Below are positions 45,411 through 53,132 of a stretch of 64,000 nt of DNA, in pieces. This DNA comes from Gammaproteobacteria bacterium (lineage in GTDB: Bacteria; Pseudomonadota; Gammaproteobacteria; Steroidobacterales; Woeseiaceae). Position numbers and translations under genes: made by a program. How positions within the stretch are numbered: the stretch's first letter is position 1; each line of letters begins with the position of its first letter. Where the stretch lies: the NCBI GenBank assembly GCA_022600955.1, contig JAHZJK010000025.1, forward strand, positions 1-64,000, written 5' to 3'. The notes below the pieces were generated by a model, which saw only the letters and a list, made by a program, of their open reading frames with translations, was not told the origin of the DNA and did no database searches.

Positions 45411-46802
45411 TTAGATGAAGTCGATGTAGAAAGGCACATCGACGTAGGCAGGCTGATACAGAGATGCATCCGCCGAGTGGTTCCCAATACCGAAGCAGAA
45501 GGAATCCGAGCCAGACAGACCCGAGAACACGGAACCGAAGGCACTTGGCAGCGTGATCTGAGGCATGGGTCCGCCCGCAAAGCCAAATGCAGGTATCGCG
45601 GCTCCGTCATCCGCTGCGGGGCTGAACACGAACGGATTGGCATTTGCATCCTCTTTGACCTGGGTGACGCTATCGAAAATCTGCTGAATTTCGGCGTCTG
45701 TGATCGAAGCGGACCAAGGATTGAGCACCGGTGAGGCGTCTGCGGCAGCTGGCGTGTTAGCCGAACTGGTGGGCGTACCATTCGGAGTGCTTTCTACACT
45801 TGTCTCAGTCTGAGCAACGATTGTCGTCGCCGGTCCGCCAGCGGTTGACGTTGTCGCCGTCGCAGAGCCACCAACCGAGACTGACGCAGAGCCACCCGGT
45901 CCGGCTGTAGCCGTCGAAGTGGACTCGGAGGAAACGTTTGCGTTTGGCGTGCTGTCAGAGGCTGACGCGTTAACGGTTACCGGAGTGCCAGTCGTTGCGC
46001 TATCGATTGCAGCGGGTGTTGCGTCTGGCGCAGCTGCTGGCGCAGCGATAACGGTAGCTGTAGGTGCAGGCTCGGAAGGTGTCGGCACAACAGGAGGTGC
46101 GACAACATCGACTGTAGATGCTGGCTCAGAGGGTGTCGGCACTGTGACGGGCGTGCCGTTCGACGTACTAATTGTCGATGCGCTCTGCTCTGTGGTCGTC
46201 GTCTCTGTCTGATCGTTGGTTGACGAGTTTGCGGTTTCAGTGGTCGGATTCCCGCTCGAATCGAGGGTCGTGATCGATCTCTGAGTGTTGGTCGTCTCGT
46301 CAACCTGCTCGGTGCTGGTCGACCGGGTCTCAGCGGTGGTTGTCCGTTCGGAACGAACATCTTCGTTCGACGCGTCGGGCACTTGTGAGGTCAGTTCGGC
46401 CTGGCGAGCCGCGAACTGAGCGCGCAAATCCGGTTGGCTGCCGATATTCAGGCTAGTGGCGATATTGGATAAGGGCGCACGATCGAGCGCAGTGAGCAGC
46501 GAATCAGCGGTGGGTATCGCGGTCGAGATCGTCGGCGCGACGCCTGGGCTGCTTTCCACTGTCGTCTCAGTCTGAGCGGCGGTCGTCGTGGCAGGTGCAC
46601 CTGCGTTCGGCGTTGTCACCGTGGCAGAGCCACCTACGGATATTGATGCAGAGCCGTTTTGGCCAGATGCTGCCGTCGCAGTTGACGCTGAAGTGGCGTC
46701 CGCGTTCGGCGTGCTGTCGGATGTCGACGCGGTAATAGACGTCGGTGTGGAAGAAACGCCGGTCTGGGCGCTGCTGGGATTTGCTGCTGGTTGTACGATC
46801 AT
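45411..46802 (-). CDS. Ser/Thr-rich type I secretion substrate with duplicated 75-residue module
   Basis: A 463-residue acidic protein dominated by Ser, Thr, Ala and Pro, with no N-terminal signal peptide. Residues about 26-100 and 280-355 are two copies of one module, sharing SDSTPNA, GGSATVTT/GGSATATT, AQTET and VES(S/T)P phrases. Between them lies a charged stretch and a PTPSEPA repeat. The last 40 residues end YQPAYVDVPFYIDFI, a hydrophobic/acidic tail like non-RTX type I export signals; no GGxGxD repeats are seen. GAGGAG precedes ATG 46802, and copy B of the promoter lies upstream. Likely a secreted surface or biofilm protein; the family is not recognised. Confidence 0.75.
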   Translation of the reverse strand: MIVQPAANPSSAQTGVSSTPTSITASTSDSTPNADATSASTATAASGQNGSASISVGGSATVTTPNAGAPATTTAAQTETTVESSPGVAPTISTAIPTADSLLTALDRAPLSNIATSLNIGSQPDLRAQFAARQAELTSQVPDASNEDVRSERTTTAETRSTSTEQVDETTNTQRSITTLDSSGNPTTETANSSTNDQTETTTTEQSASTISTSNGTPVTVPTPSEPASTVDVVAPPVVPTPSEPAPTATVIAAPAAAPDATPAAIDSATTGTPVTVNASASDSTPNANVSSESTSTATAGPGGSASVSVGGSATATTSTAGGPATTIVAQTETSVESTPNGTPTSSANTPAAADASPVLNPWSASITDAEIQQIFDSVTQVKEDANANPFVFSPAADDGAAIPAFGFAGGPMPQITLPSAFGSVFSGLSGSDSFCFGIGNHSADASLYQPAYVDVPFYIDFI

Positions 46803-46905
46803 CTGAAACTCCTCGTTTCGTTTGGTTCGGTTTGTGGGGCCCTTGTCGCTCGATTGCTTGCCCCTACATTGTCTGGCCTCTGCGCTGCAAAGGACTCGGG
46901 AAATG

Positions 46906-46987
46906 ATTCTAGGTATCACCGCTAAAGGACATCACGGCAATCGGATTAGATCGGGCTATGAGTTGTGTGAAGAAAAGATAAACACTC
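46906..46987 (-). promoter_or_regulatory. 82-bp conserved promoter element, copy B
   Basis: Invariant 20-base core at 46987-46968, TCTAAT at 46950-46945, closing CTAGAAT. Predicted leader to ATG 46802 of about 135 bases. Similarity to copy C extends another 30 bases upstream and 40 bases downstream. Confidence 0.75.
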
Positions 46988-47025
46988 TCTATGGGTTTCT
47001 TAAACGGGAAATCGGCGTGCGCCAT

Positions 47026-47060
47026 AAAAAAAGCCCCCGCTGGGTAGACCAGTGGGGGCT
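47026..47060 (-). terminator. Intrinsic terminator of the barrel gene
   Basis: A 12-bp stem (one G:T pair) with five-base loop, followed on the minus strand by seven T. It lies 27 bases after the barrel stop. Confidence 0.88.
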
Positions 47061-47086
47061 CGTTCTTCAATAGTCTGGAAGTGACC

Positions 47087-47590
47087 TTACGACCCAAACT
47101 GGTACCCAATCGAGATCATTGATGCAGCGTCCAGATCGCCAAGAAATTGGGTGTACGAGAGACTGAATCTCTTGTAGGCACCGCCGACCGAAAGACCAAA
47201 ACCACGTTCATCGGTTCTGCCCGGCGCGCCGATACCACTTGCCTTGGCCTCGAGATTGGCGTAAATCGCCCGTCCGTAGATGCTGAAGTCGTTCTGAAGT
47301 TCACGGCTATAGCGGTAGGCGATGCCGTAGGATGGCTCAAGGTCAATCTTGACGGGACCGACGTTGTCGTCGCTAATTCCAGATGCCAGGAATAGCTCCA
47401 TCACTCCTTTGGTACCTGCACTGTAACCCCGACCGTAGCCGACAAATGCGTAAAGCGCACCGGGATCGACATCAATCCCGTTGTCGTCTAGATTGACTCT
47501 CGTGTAGCCAAATTCAGCCTCTAAACCATCCGCATTTGCGATCGCACTAAAAAATGTTGCGGCAGTCAATGCCAAGATAAATCGTTTCAT
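47087..47590 (-). CDS. Small outer-membrane beta-barrel protein
   Basis: A 167-residue protein with signal peptide (about 1-20, ending NADG). The mature chain alternates polar and hydrophobic residues in strands (AEFGYTRVNL, YAFVGYGRG, FGLSVGGAYKRFSLSYTQF, MISIGYQFGS), like eight-stranded Opa/OmpX-type barrels. TAGGAG precedes the ATG and copy C of the promoter element lies about 100 bases upstream. It sits between the two-component genes and the secretion substrate, so co-regulation is likely. Confidence 0.78.
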   Translation of the reverse strand: MKRFILALTAATFFSAIANADGLEAEFGYTRVNLDDNGIDVDPGALYAFVGYGRGYSAGTKGVMELFLASGISDDNVGPVKIDLEPSYGIAYRYSRELQNDFSIYGRAIYANLEAKASGIGAPGRTDERGFGLSVGGAYKRFSLSYTQFLGDLDAASMISIGYQFGS

Positions 47591-47686
47591 TCGTTTCTCC
47601 TAAGACTCAGGTTGACGGGACACTTATCGATGAACTGTTTGCCCCGTCAGTAACTGGCCTCTGCACGCCAGAGCGCCTGAGAAATG

Positions 47687-47768
47687 ATTCTAGAGAGCGC
47701 CACTAAAGGCTATTGTGGGAGTCTGATTAGACCCGGCTAAGGATCGGATGAAGAAAAGATAAACACTC
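47687..47768 (-). promoter_or_regulatory. 82-bp conserved promoter element, copy C
   Basis: Invariant core at 47768-47749 followed by C, so the half-site pair TTTATC-N5-TTCATC is complete; TCTAAT at 47731-47726; closing CTAGAAT. Predicted leader to ATG 47590 of about 130 bases. Confidence 0.75.
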
Positions 47769-47846
47769 TTTATGGGTTCTCTAAACGGGAAAGCGACGCA
47801 AGAGTGGTACGGGAACACCACTATGAACAACCGCAGTGCGTATCCG

Positions 47847-48533
47847 CTACTCGTTGTCAGACGTAGCGAGACGATACCCCAGACCACGCACCGTTTCGAT
47901 CACTGACGTCGACTTGCAGACAGTCAGTTTTTTTCGCAGCTTGCTGATGTGTACGTCGACAACATTCGTGAGCGGATCCATCGACAAGCCCCAGACATTG
48001 TTTAGTACCCGCTCCCGGCTATACACCTTGCCAGGCTTTGTCATCAGCAACTCGAGGATCGCGAGTTCTTTCGCCGTTAAATCGATCGGCTCCGATGCGG
48101 CCGATACACGCATAGTTTCGCGATCGAACGTGATATCACCAAATGTGAGCACATCTTTTCCCAATGTGGGGTGCTTGCCACGACGGTGGAGCGCTTCAAT
48201 CCTTGCCAACAGTTCATCGACATCAAATGGTTTCGTCATGTAGTCATCCGCACCCATGCGAAGCCCAAGAACGATATCGTTGATACCGCCGAGTGCCGTC
48301 AACATGAGAACGGGTGTCAGGACACCTCGCGCCCGCAGTTCTTGGCACACATCGCGGCCATGCATATCCGGCAACAACAAGTCGAGAATGATGAGGTCGA
48401 CATCCGCGTCAGTGCCAAGCGCCAGCCCCTCCTGTCCACAAGACACACGCACACATGCATGTCCTTCCGCCTGTAAACCACGCACCAAAAAGTCGGAAAT
48501 GCGATCATCGTCTTCAACAATCAGGATTCTCAT
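47847..48533 (-). CDS. OmpR-family response regulator
   Basis: A 228-residue regulator. Receiver domain 1-115 with acidic pocket EDDD, phospho-acceptor Asp 51 (LIILDLLLPD), Thr in LTALGG and Lys 101. Winged-helix effector 125-225 (LTAKELAILELLMTKPGKVYSRERVLNNVWG... VRGLGYRLA). It overlaps the upstream kinase gene by four bases (ATGA), so the pair is co-translated. It is the nearest candidate to bind the 82-bp element, whose half-sites spaced 11 bp apart suit an OmpR-type dimer; that link is inference. Confidence 0.93.
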   Translation of the reverse strand: MRILIVEDDDRISDFLVRGLQAEGHACVRVSCGQEGLALGTDADVDLIILDLLLPDMHGRDVCQELRARGVLTPVLMLTALGGINDIVLGLRMGADDYMTKPFDVDELLARIEALHRRGKHPTLGKDVLTFGDITFDRETMRVSAASEPIDLTAKELAILELLMTKPGKVYSRERVLNNVWGLSMDPLTNVVDVHISKLRKKLTVCKSTSVIETVRGLGYRLATSDNE

Positions 48534-50155
48534 GCGACCGACCTTAGACTAGAATCTTTAATGGGCAGCTGAACCGTAGCCTGCGCACCGCCGCAATGTC
48601 TGCCAACGAGCGTGATTTGCCCACTGTGGGATTCTACTATTGCCTTGGCAACCGGCAAGCCGAGGCCAGTGCCATCGGAGTGACGTTCGGCATTGCTGCC
48701 GCGGTAGAATCGAGTGAATACGCTTTCCGCCTCCTCTTTCGTGAGACCGATGCCGTTGTCAGTCACGGTAACTTGAATGAAGTCACCGTTTACGCAAAGC
48801 CGGACGTCAATGTGACCTTCAGATTTGCTATAGCGCAAAGCATTGTCCAACAGGATGGCAAACACTTGATGAAGTCGGCCGCGATCGCCGATCATTAACG
48901 CCTGCTCGTCAGTTTGCTCGACTGCAATGGTGACATGTTTTCGGTGCGCGGCGGGACGAAAAAAATCGCAAATGTCTGCGACGAGCGAGCCGATGTCGAC
49001 GGGGTTTAACTTGAAGCGTGGCGCGCCTGCCTCGGCCCTTGCCATAAACAATAGATCTTCTACCAATCGAGTTGTGTGATCGACTTGATGCAAGATGAGC
49101 TCAAGCACCTCTCTATACTCGGTGACATCACGACCCGAGCCACGAAGCGCAATTTGCGTCTCACCACGGATCACCGTGAGCGGCGTTCTCAATTCGTGGC
49201 TGATATCTGCCAACAGTTGCCGCCGATTATGGTCCGCCTGTTCGAGCAAGACATTGGAATCTTCGAAGTCTTTGGTACGTTCCGCAACAGCCGCTTCAAG
49301 TGCGTCTCGCGAACCCTCTAGTGCGGAACGGTGTGTCGCAAGTTCTTTGGCCATCTCGTTGAAAGCGCTCGCAAGGTGGCTGAATTCCGTCTCAGCCAAT
49401 GGCTCAATACGATGATCGAGATAGCCGGCCCTCAATGCTTTTGCGCCGCGATGTAGTGCCGACAAGGATGATGTTAGCCGGCTCGACAAGATCAGGCTCC
49501 CAACGACCGTGACCGCAACAACAAGCAAGGTAACGCCGGGCAAGATCGACGAGACTCGCCGTCCGAGGGCACGCGCAGCGTTGTCGGCTTCAAGCGCATC
49601 CGCGGAATGCCGGGCGATCGCAGTTTCGATGAGCTCCTCAAGCCGTCCTGCCATAGCAGCGCTCTGAAGATGACTCAGTTGCTGTTTCGCTACCTCGGCG
49701 TCGCCGCGGGCAAGCGCAGACGTGACCGCATCGACCCCATCGGCAATGTCATCGAGCAAGACTTCAATCTCAACCAAATGCCCGATGTCGTTCAAATGCT
49801 CCGGATCATTCTCACCTCGTTCGGCAGACTGTACCGACTCTAGTACAGCGGTGACCCGATCACGCACTTTCGCTATCTGCTGCCGAATTGACTGCGAGAA
49901 GGCGGACCTTGTCGCGGTACTCTCAATCTGCTCCTCCATCGATAAACTGCTCAGGGTGTTTAGCGTGTGATACGTCAGGTTCTCGAGCTCAAGGTAGTTG
50001 TCCAGAACGCCATGAGCCAGTTCCGTACGAGTGATGTGGTGTGTGTATTGCTGTGTAGTCTCGTAGAAGAACCAGGCGAGAAGCACCACCACTGCTAGCG
50101 GCCCAATGGTGGCTAACTGGAGTTTCTGGGCGAACGCGAATCGAGGTAGATGCAT
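48530..50155 (-). CDS. Sensor histidine kinase
   Basis: A 541-residue membrane kinase. First membrane helix about 12-32, a helical periplasmic sensor (about 33-205) rich in coiled coil, second helix about 207-227, HAMP to about 285, a short coiled coil, HisKA with His near 320 (DISHELRTPLTVIRGE), and HATPase with N box LLDNALRYSK and G boxes DNGIGL, GTGLGLPVAK. Gene order is kinase then regulator. The leader holds a perfect hairpin (50183-50213) and a 22-bp tandem repeat. The signal is unknown; a four-helix sensor is likely. Confidence 0.92.
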   Translation of the reverse strand: MHLPRFAFAQKLQLATIGPLAVVVLLAWFFYETTQQYTHHITRTELAHGVLDNYLELENLTYHTLNTLSSLSMEEQIESTATRSAFSQSIRQQIAKVRDRVTAVLESVQSAERGENDPEHLNDIGHLVEIEVLLDDIADGVDAVTSALARGDAEVAKQQLSHLQSAAMAGRLEELIETAIARHSADALEADNAARALGRRVSSILPGVTLLVVAVTVVGSLILSSRLTSSLSALHRGAKALRAGYLDHRIEPLAETEFSHLASAFNEMAKELATHRSALEGSRDALEAAVAERTKDFEDSNVLLEQADHNRRQLLADISHELRTPLTVIRGETQIALRGSGRDVTEYREVLELILHQVDHTTRLVEDLLFMARAEAGAPRFKLNPVDIGSLVADICDFFRPAAHRKHVTIAVEQTDEQALMIGDRGRLHQVFAILLDNALRYSKSEGHIDVRLCVNGDFIQVTVTDNGIGLTKEEAESVFTRFYRGSNAERHSDGTGLGLPVAKAIVESHSGQITLVGRHCGGAQATVQLPIKDSSLRSVA

Positions 50156-50182
50156 AGAGATGACCGACTAGATGAATTCCGA

Positions 50183-50213
50183 GCAGCACTGCATGCCAAG
50201 GCCGCAGTGCTGC
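50183..50213 (-). other. Hairpin in kinase leader
   Basis: GCAGCACTGC and its exact complement around an eleven-base loop, 28 bases before the kinase ATG. It could affect translation of the kinase mRNA or be the terminator-like end of the LysR transcript. Confidence 0.5.
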
Positions 50214-50257
50214 ATCGCTATAACGACTGGCGTAGTGTCACACAACTCACTTGGAGA

Positions 50258-50300
50258 TTTCATGAAGGAATCCTATGATTTTCATGAAGTATTCCTATTC
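50258..50300 (-). repeat. Imperfect 22-bp tandem repeat with TTTCATGAA
   Basis: Two units (50258-50278 and 50280-50300) share TTTCATGAAG..ATTCCTAT or a close variant. They lie about 105-145 bases upstream of the kinase start and touch the end of the LysR gene. Spacing of two helical turns suggests a regulator site. Confidence 0.55.
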
Positions 50301-51227
50301 TCCAGACAGAGAAATGTGTGTCCGATTGGGGGCGGATCTGCGATCCCAATACGGCGGAGAGCCGAAACGATCAACGAAGAAGTCAATGAACACACGGACT
50401 TTTGGCGTGACCAGGCGTCCCAATGGGTAGACCGCGGAAATCGTCGCCTCGGCAAGCTTAAAGCCGCTGAGCACGGGTACTAGTGCGCCACTGCGAAGGT
50501 GCTCACTGACACTCCATGTCGCATTGATCGAAGGACCAAGACCGGCAAGCGTGGCATCGCGCATGGCCTCACCATTGTCGACAATTAGTTGTCCGCTCAC
50601 ACGGATTGAACGTAGCTTATCGCCGTCGATGAAATCCCACTTTTCGATACCGCGAAAGATGACGCAGCGGTGTGACACAAGTTCGTCAAGTGACTCTGGA
50701 GCGCCGTGACGTTCAATGTAGTCGGGCGATGCGCAAATGATTCGTTGATCGGGTGCCAGTTTCCGAGAGACGAGCGTTGAACTGGGCAATCGCATATCGC
50801 GTATCGCTACATCGAAACCGCCTTCGACCAGGTCCTCAATTTGATCACTCAAATGCAGATCGAGAGTCAAGTCCGGGTATCGCTCAAAGAAGTCCGGGAG
50901 CGCTGGAACCATGTGCATGCGACCAAACGAAGCCGGTGCTGTGACTCGGAGCCTACCCGATGGCGAGGCAACTTCACTGCCAACCGCGGCATGTGCTGCA
51001 CTGACAGAATCCAGAACCTGATCGGCGTGGGGTAATAGGGCCTCTCCATCCTCTGTCAGTGACACACTGCGAGTGGTTCTCTGTAGCAGCCGAACGCCGA
51101 GTTCCTGCTCCAACTTGGCTATGCGAGCACTGGCAGTTGCGGGTGAGACGCCGAGTTCTCGCCCGGCCGCGCGGATGTTTCTCAATCGAGCCGCTCTGAC
51201 GAAAAGTGCTAAGGAGTCAATGTCCAT
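50295..51227 (-). CDS. LysR-family transcriptional regulator
   Basis: A 310-residue regulator from ATG 51227 (an ATG at 51245 is possible). N-terminal winged HTH (LALFVRAARLRNIRAAGRELGVSPATASARIAKLEQELGVRLLQRTTR) and a C-terminal substrate-binding domain. It belongs to the group typified by short-chain dehydrogenase or quinone-related control. It is divergent from the dehydrogenase gene at 51346, with about 118 bases between, so it probably controls that pair. The inducer is unknown. Confidence 0.92.
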   Translation of the reverse strand: MDIDSLALFVRAARLRNIRAAGRELGVSPATASARIAKLEQELGVRLLQRTTRSVSLTEDGEALLPHADQVLDSVSAAHAAVGSEVASPSGRLRVTAPASFGRMHMVPALPDFFERYPDLTLDLHLSDQIEDLVEGGFDVAIRDMRLPSSTLVSRKLAPDQRIICASPDYIERHGAPESLDELVSHRCVIFRGIEKWDFIDGDKLRSIRVSGQLIVDNGEAMRDATLAGLGPSINATWSVSEHLRSGALVPVLSGFKLAEATISAVYPLGRLVTPKVRVFIDFFVDRFGSPPYWDRRSAPNRTHISLSGE

Positions 51228-51345
51228 CGGTCGATTATATCGCATTTCCGATCACTGTATTGCGATTTGGTATAGTTATCAAACTTTCGCAGATAGTGGA
51301 TACTGCAGTTCATCGCCCTATCCTATCAATAGGTGATCAAAGACA
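51228..51345. promoter_or_regulatory. Divergent promoter region, LysR and dehydrogenase
   Basis: Contains an inverted pair TCGCA...TTGCGA (about 51239-51271) and a TATAGT-like -10 just after it on the plus strand. It is the likely place for autoregulation by the LysR protein. Confidence 0.45.
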
Positions 51346-52167
51346 ATGACCAAGACGTTTCTAGTCACAGGCGCCACCGACGGAGTCGGCAGGATCACCG
51401 CAAGACTCATTGCAGAGCTTGGCCACGAAGTTCTCGTTCACGGTCGAACTGCATCCAAAGCGACTGACGCCGCTAAGAAAATTCAGCAGGAAACCGCAAA
51501 TAACTCGGTCCACGGGTATCACGCAGATTTGGGCGACCTCGACGAGGTTCGGACGATCGCCGGTCAAGTGCTAACAAATCATCCGCGCATCGATGGCCTC
51601 ATCAACAATGCCGGTATTGGTCCGGCTGCCGCACGCGGCGAGCGCGTTTTATCAACCGACGGCCACGAGCTTCGCTTTCAGGTGAATTACCTCTCTCTGG
51701 TTTTACTAACGGAATTGTTACTGCCGGCCCTCAAAGCGGCCAACGGACGAGTCGTCAATTTGGCATCTGTCGCTCAGGAAGAGATCGATCTCAATGATCT
51801 AATGACTGAGAAACGATTCTCTGGAATGAAAACCTACGCACGCAGCAAACTTGCTGTGGTGATGTACAGTTTCACGCTAGCTGAGCGCATGAAAAATATT
51901 GGCGTCATGGTCAACGCGATGGACCCTGGTTCCCTATTGGCTACAAAGATGGTCAGTGCGATGGGTGTTGGCGCTTCGGGATCTGCCGAAGACGGCGCCA
52001 GGCGCGAAGTGCAACTTGCCCTATCTCCGGAATTCGACGGCACGACCGGGAAATATTTCAGCGAGGGCTACATCGACCGAGCGCACGCACAAGCCTATGA
52101 CAACAATGTACGCATTGCATTGTGGGCACAAACCAAGAATCTACTTAACTTACAAGAAGCGAATTAG
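51346..52167 (+). CDS. Short-chain dehydrogenase/reductase
   Basis: A 273-residue NAD(P)-dependent oxidoreductase of the retinol-dehydrogenase-like group. Cofactor motif TGATDGVG at residues 8-15, with HGR after the second strand suggesting NADP; NNAG at about 86; catalytic Ser in LASVAQ, Tyr 164 and Lys 168 (YARSK). Substrate unknown. Followed after eight bases by an enoyl-CoA hydratase-like gene, and divergent from LysR. Confidence 0.92.
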   Translation: MTKTFLVTGATDGVGRITARLIAELGHEVLVHGRTASKATDAAKKIQQETANNSVHGYHADLGDLDEVRTIAGQVLTNHPRIDGLINNAGIGPAAARGERVLSTDGHELRFQVNYLSLVLLTELLLPALKAANGRVVNLASVAQEEIDLNDLMTEKRFSGMKTYARSKLAVVMYSFTLAERMKNIGVMVNAMDPGSLLATKMVSAMGVGASGSAEDGARREVQLALSPEFDGTTGKYFSEGYIDRAHAQAYDNNVRIALWAQTKNLLNLQEAN

Positions 52168-52175
52168 GAACTGAT

Positions 52176-53021
52176 ATGAGCTATGAAAACTTCACGACGT
52201 TCAACGTAACAATTAAAAAAGGCGTAGCTTGGGTGACGTTCGATTTTCCACCGGCCAACATTCAAGGCATTCCGATGCTGGATGATCTCGATCGTTTAGC
52301 GGAGACCCTGGAAGGCGATCGCTGCGTCAAGACAGTAGTTTTTCAGTCGGCACATCCCGAAATCTTCGTCGCGCACGCAGACACAAACCTCTTGAAAGAC
52401 CTCTCGACCAAAGCCGTCTCACGAGAAAACGTTGAGATACTCGACCTGCAGAGAAAACTGCAGCGGATCAGCAAACTGCCGCAGGCGACGATCGCGAAAG
52501 TGGAAGGATTTGCTCGCGGGGGCGGCCACGAGTTTATGCTGGCGTGCGACATGCGATTCGCGGCGCGCGGCAAAGCGAAGTTCATGCAGATGGAAGTCGG
52601 CATGGGCATTCTGCCCTGCGGAGGCGGCGCCTCTCGCATGGCACGGCAGGTGGGATTAGGACGCGCACTCGAAATCATCCTGAGCGCTCGTGACTTTGAC
52701 GCCGATCGGGCGCAGGAATACGGCACGATTAATCTCGCTCTTGACGCTGACGAGATTGGCCCGTATGTCGAGGAACTCGCCAACCGCATTGCTCATTTCC
52801 CAGCCGAGTCCATCGAAGCGTGCAAGCGCACAGTTTATGCCTCAATCGATTTGACCATTGATGAAGCGCTCAAGGAAGAAGCCTATTGGCTATATCAATC
52901 GATGAGTAAGACGCCGGCGCAAAAGCGCTTTCAATACGCTGATGACAACGGCGCTCAAAATGACCTGGATAATCAGCGCAACTGGGATCAACTCGTGATC
53001 GGTATTCAGGAAGTCCAATGA
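52176..53021 (+). CDS. Enoyl-CoA hydratase/isomerase family protein
   Basis: A 281-residue crotonase-fold protein. The oxyanion-hole segment is VEGFARGGGHEFMLACDMRFAARGKA; the region where hydratases carry catalytic Glu reads MEVGMGILPCGGGASRMAR, so classical hydratase chemistry is not assured. The C-terminal helices are typical of the family. AGGA precedes the ATG. Stop overlaps the start of a short remnant gene (ATGA). It probably works with the dehydrogenase next to it. Confidence 0.85.
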   Translation: MSYENFTTFNVTIKKGVAWVTFDFPPANIQGIPMLDDLDRLAETLEGDRCVKTVVFQSAHPEIFVAHADTNLLKDLSTKAVSRENVEILDLQRKLQRISKLPQATIAKVEGFARGGGHEFMLACDMRFAARGKAKFMQMEVGMGILPCGGGASRMARQVGLGRALEIILSARDFDADRAQEYGTINLALDADEIGPYVEELANRIAHFPAESIEACKRTVYASIDLTIDEALKEEAYWLYQSMSKTPAQKRFQYADDNGAQNDLDNQRNWDQLVIGIQEVQ

Positions 53022-53074
53022 GCGTTGAAGAAAACAAGGACACGGTTGTAACGTTCCTCGATCAATTCAGGTGA
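53018..53074 (+). pseudogene. 18-codon remnant, SnoaL-like start
   Basis: ATG 53018 overlaps the stop of the previous gene and opens MSVEENKDTVVTFLDQFR before TGA. The phrase resembles the first helix of SnoaL/NTF2-like proteins, which often follow dehydrogenase genes. The rest of such a gene is missing, so I read it as a decayed third operon member. Confidence 0.4.
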
Positions 53075-53132
53075 CCGGCCGGGTACGCCCAGTTTAATGA
53101 TCGCAGTCGAGGGCACTTTCTTAGTACATCTA

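Noticed and set aside
45411..46802. Plus-strand Val/Ala/Gly-rich frames opposite the secreted protein
   Set aside because: They mirror the Ser/Thr/Ala-rich composition of the real gene, which has a ribosome site, promoter and exporter next to it.
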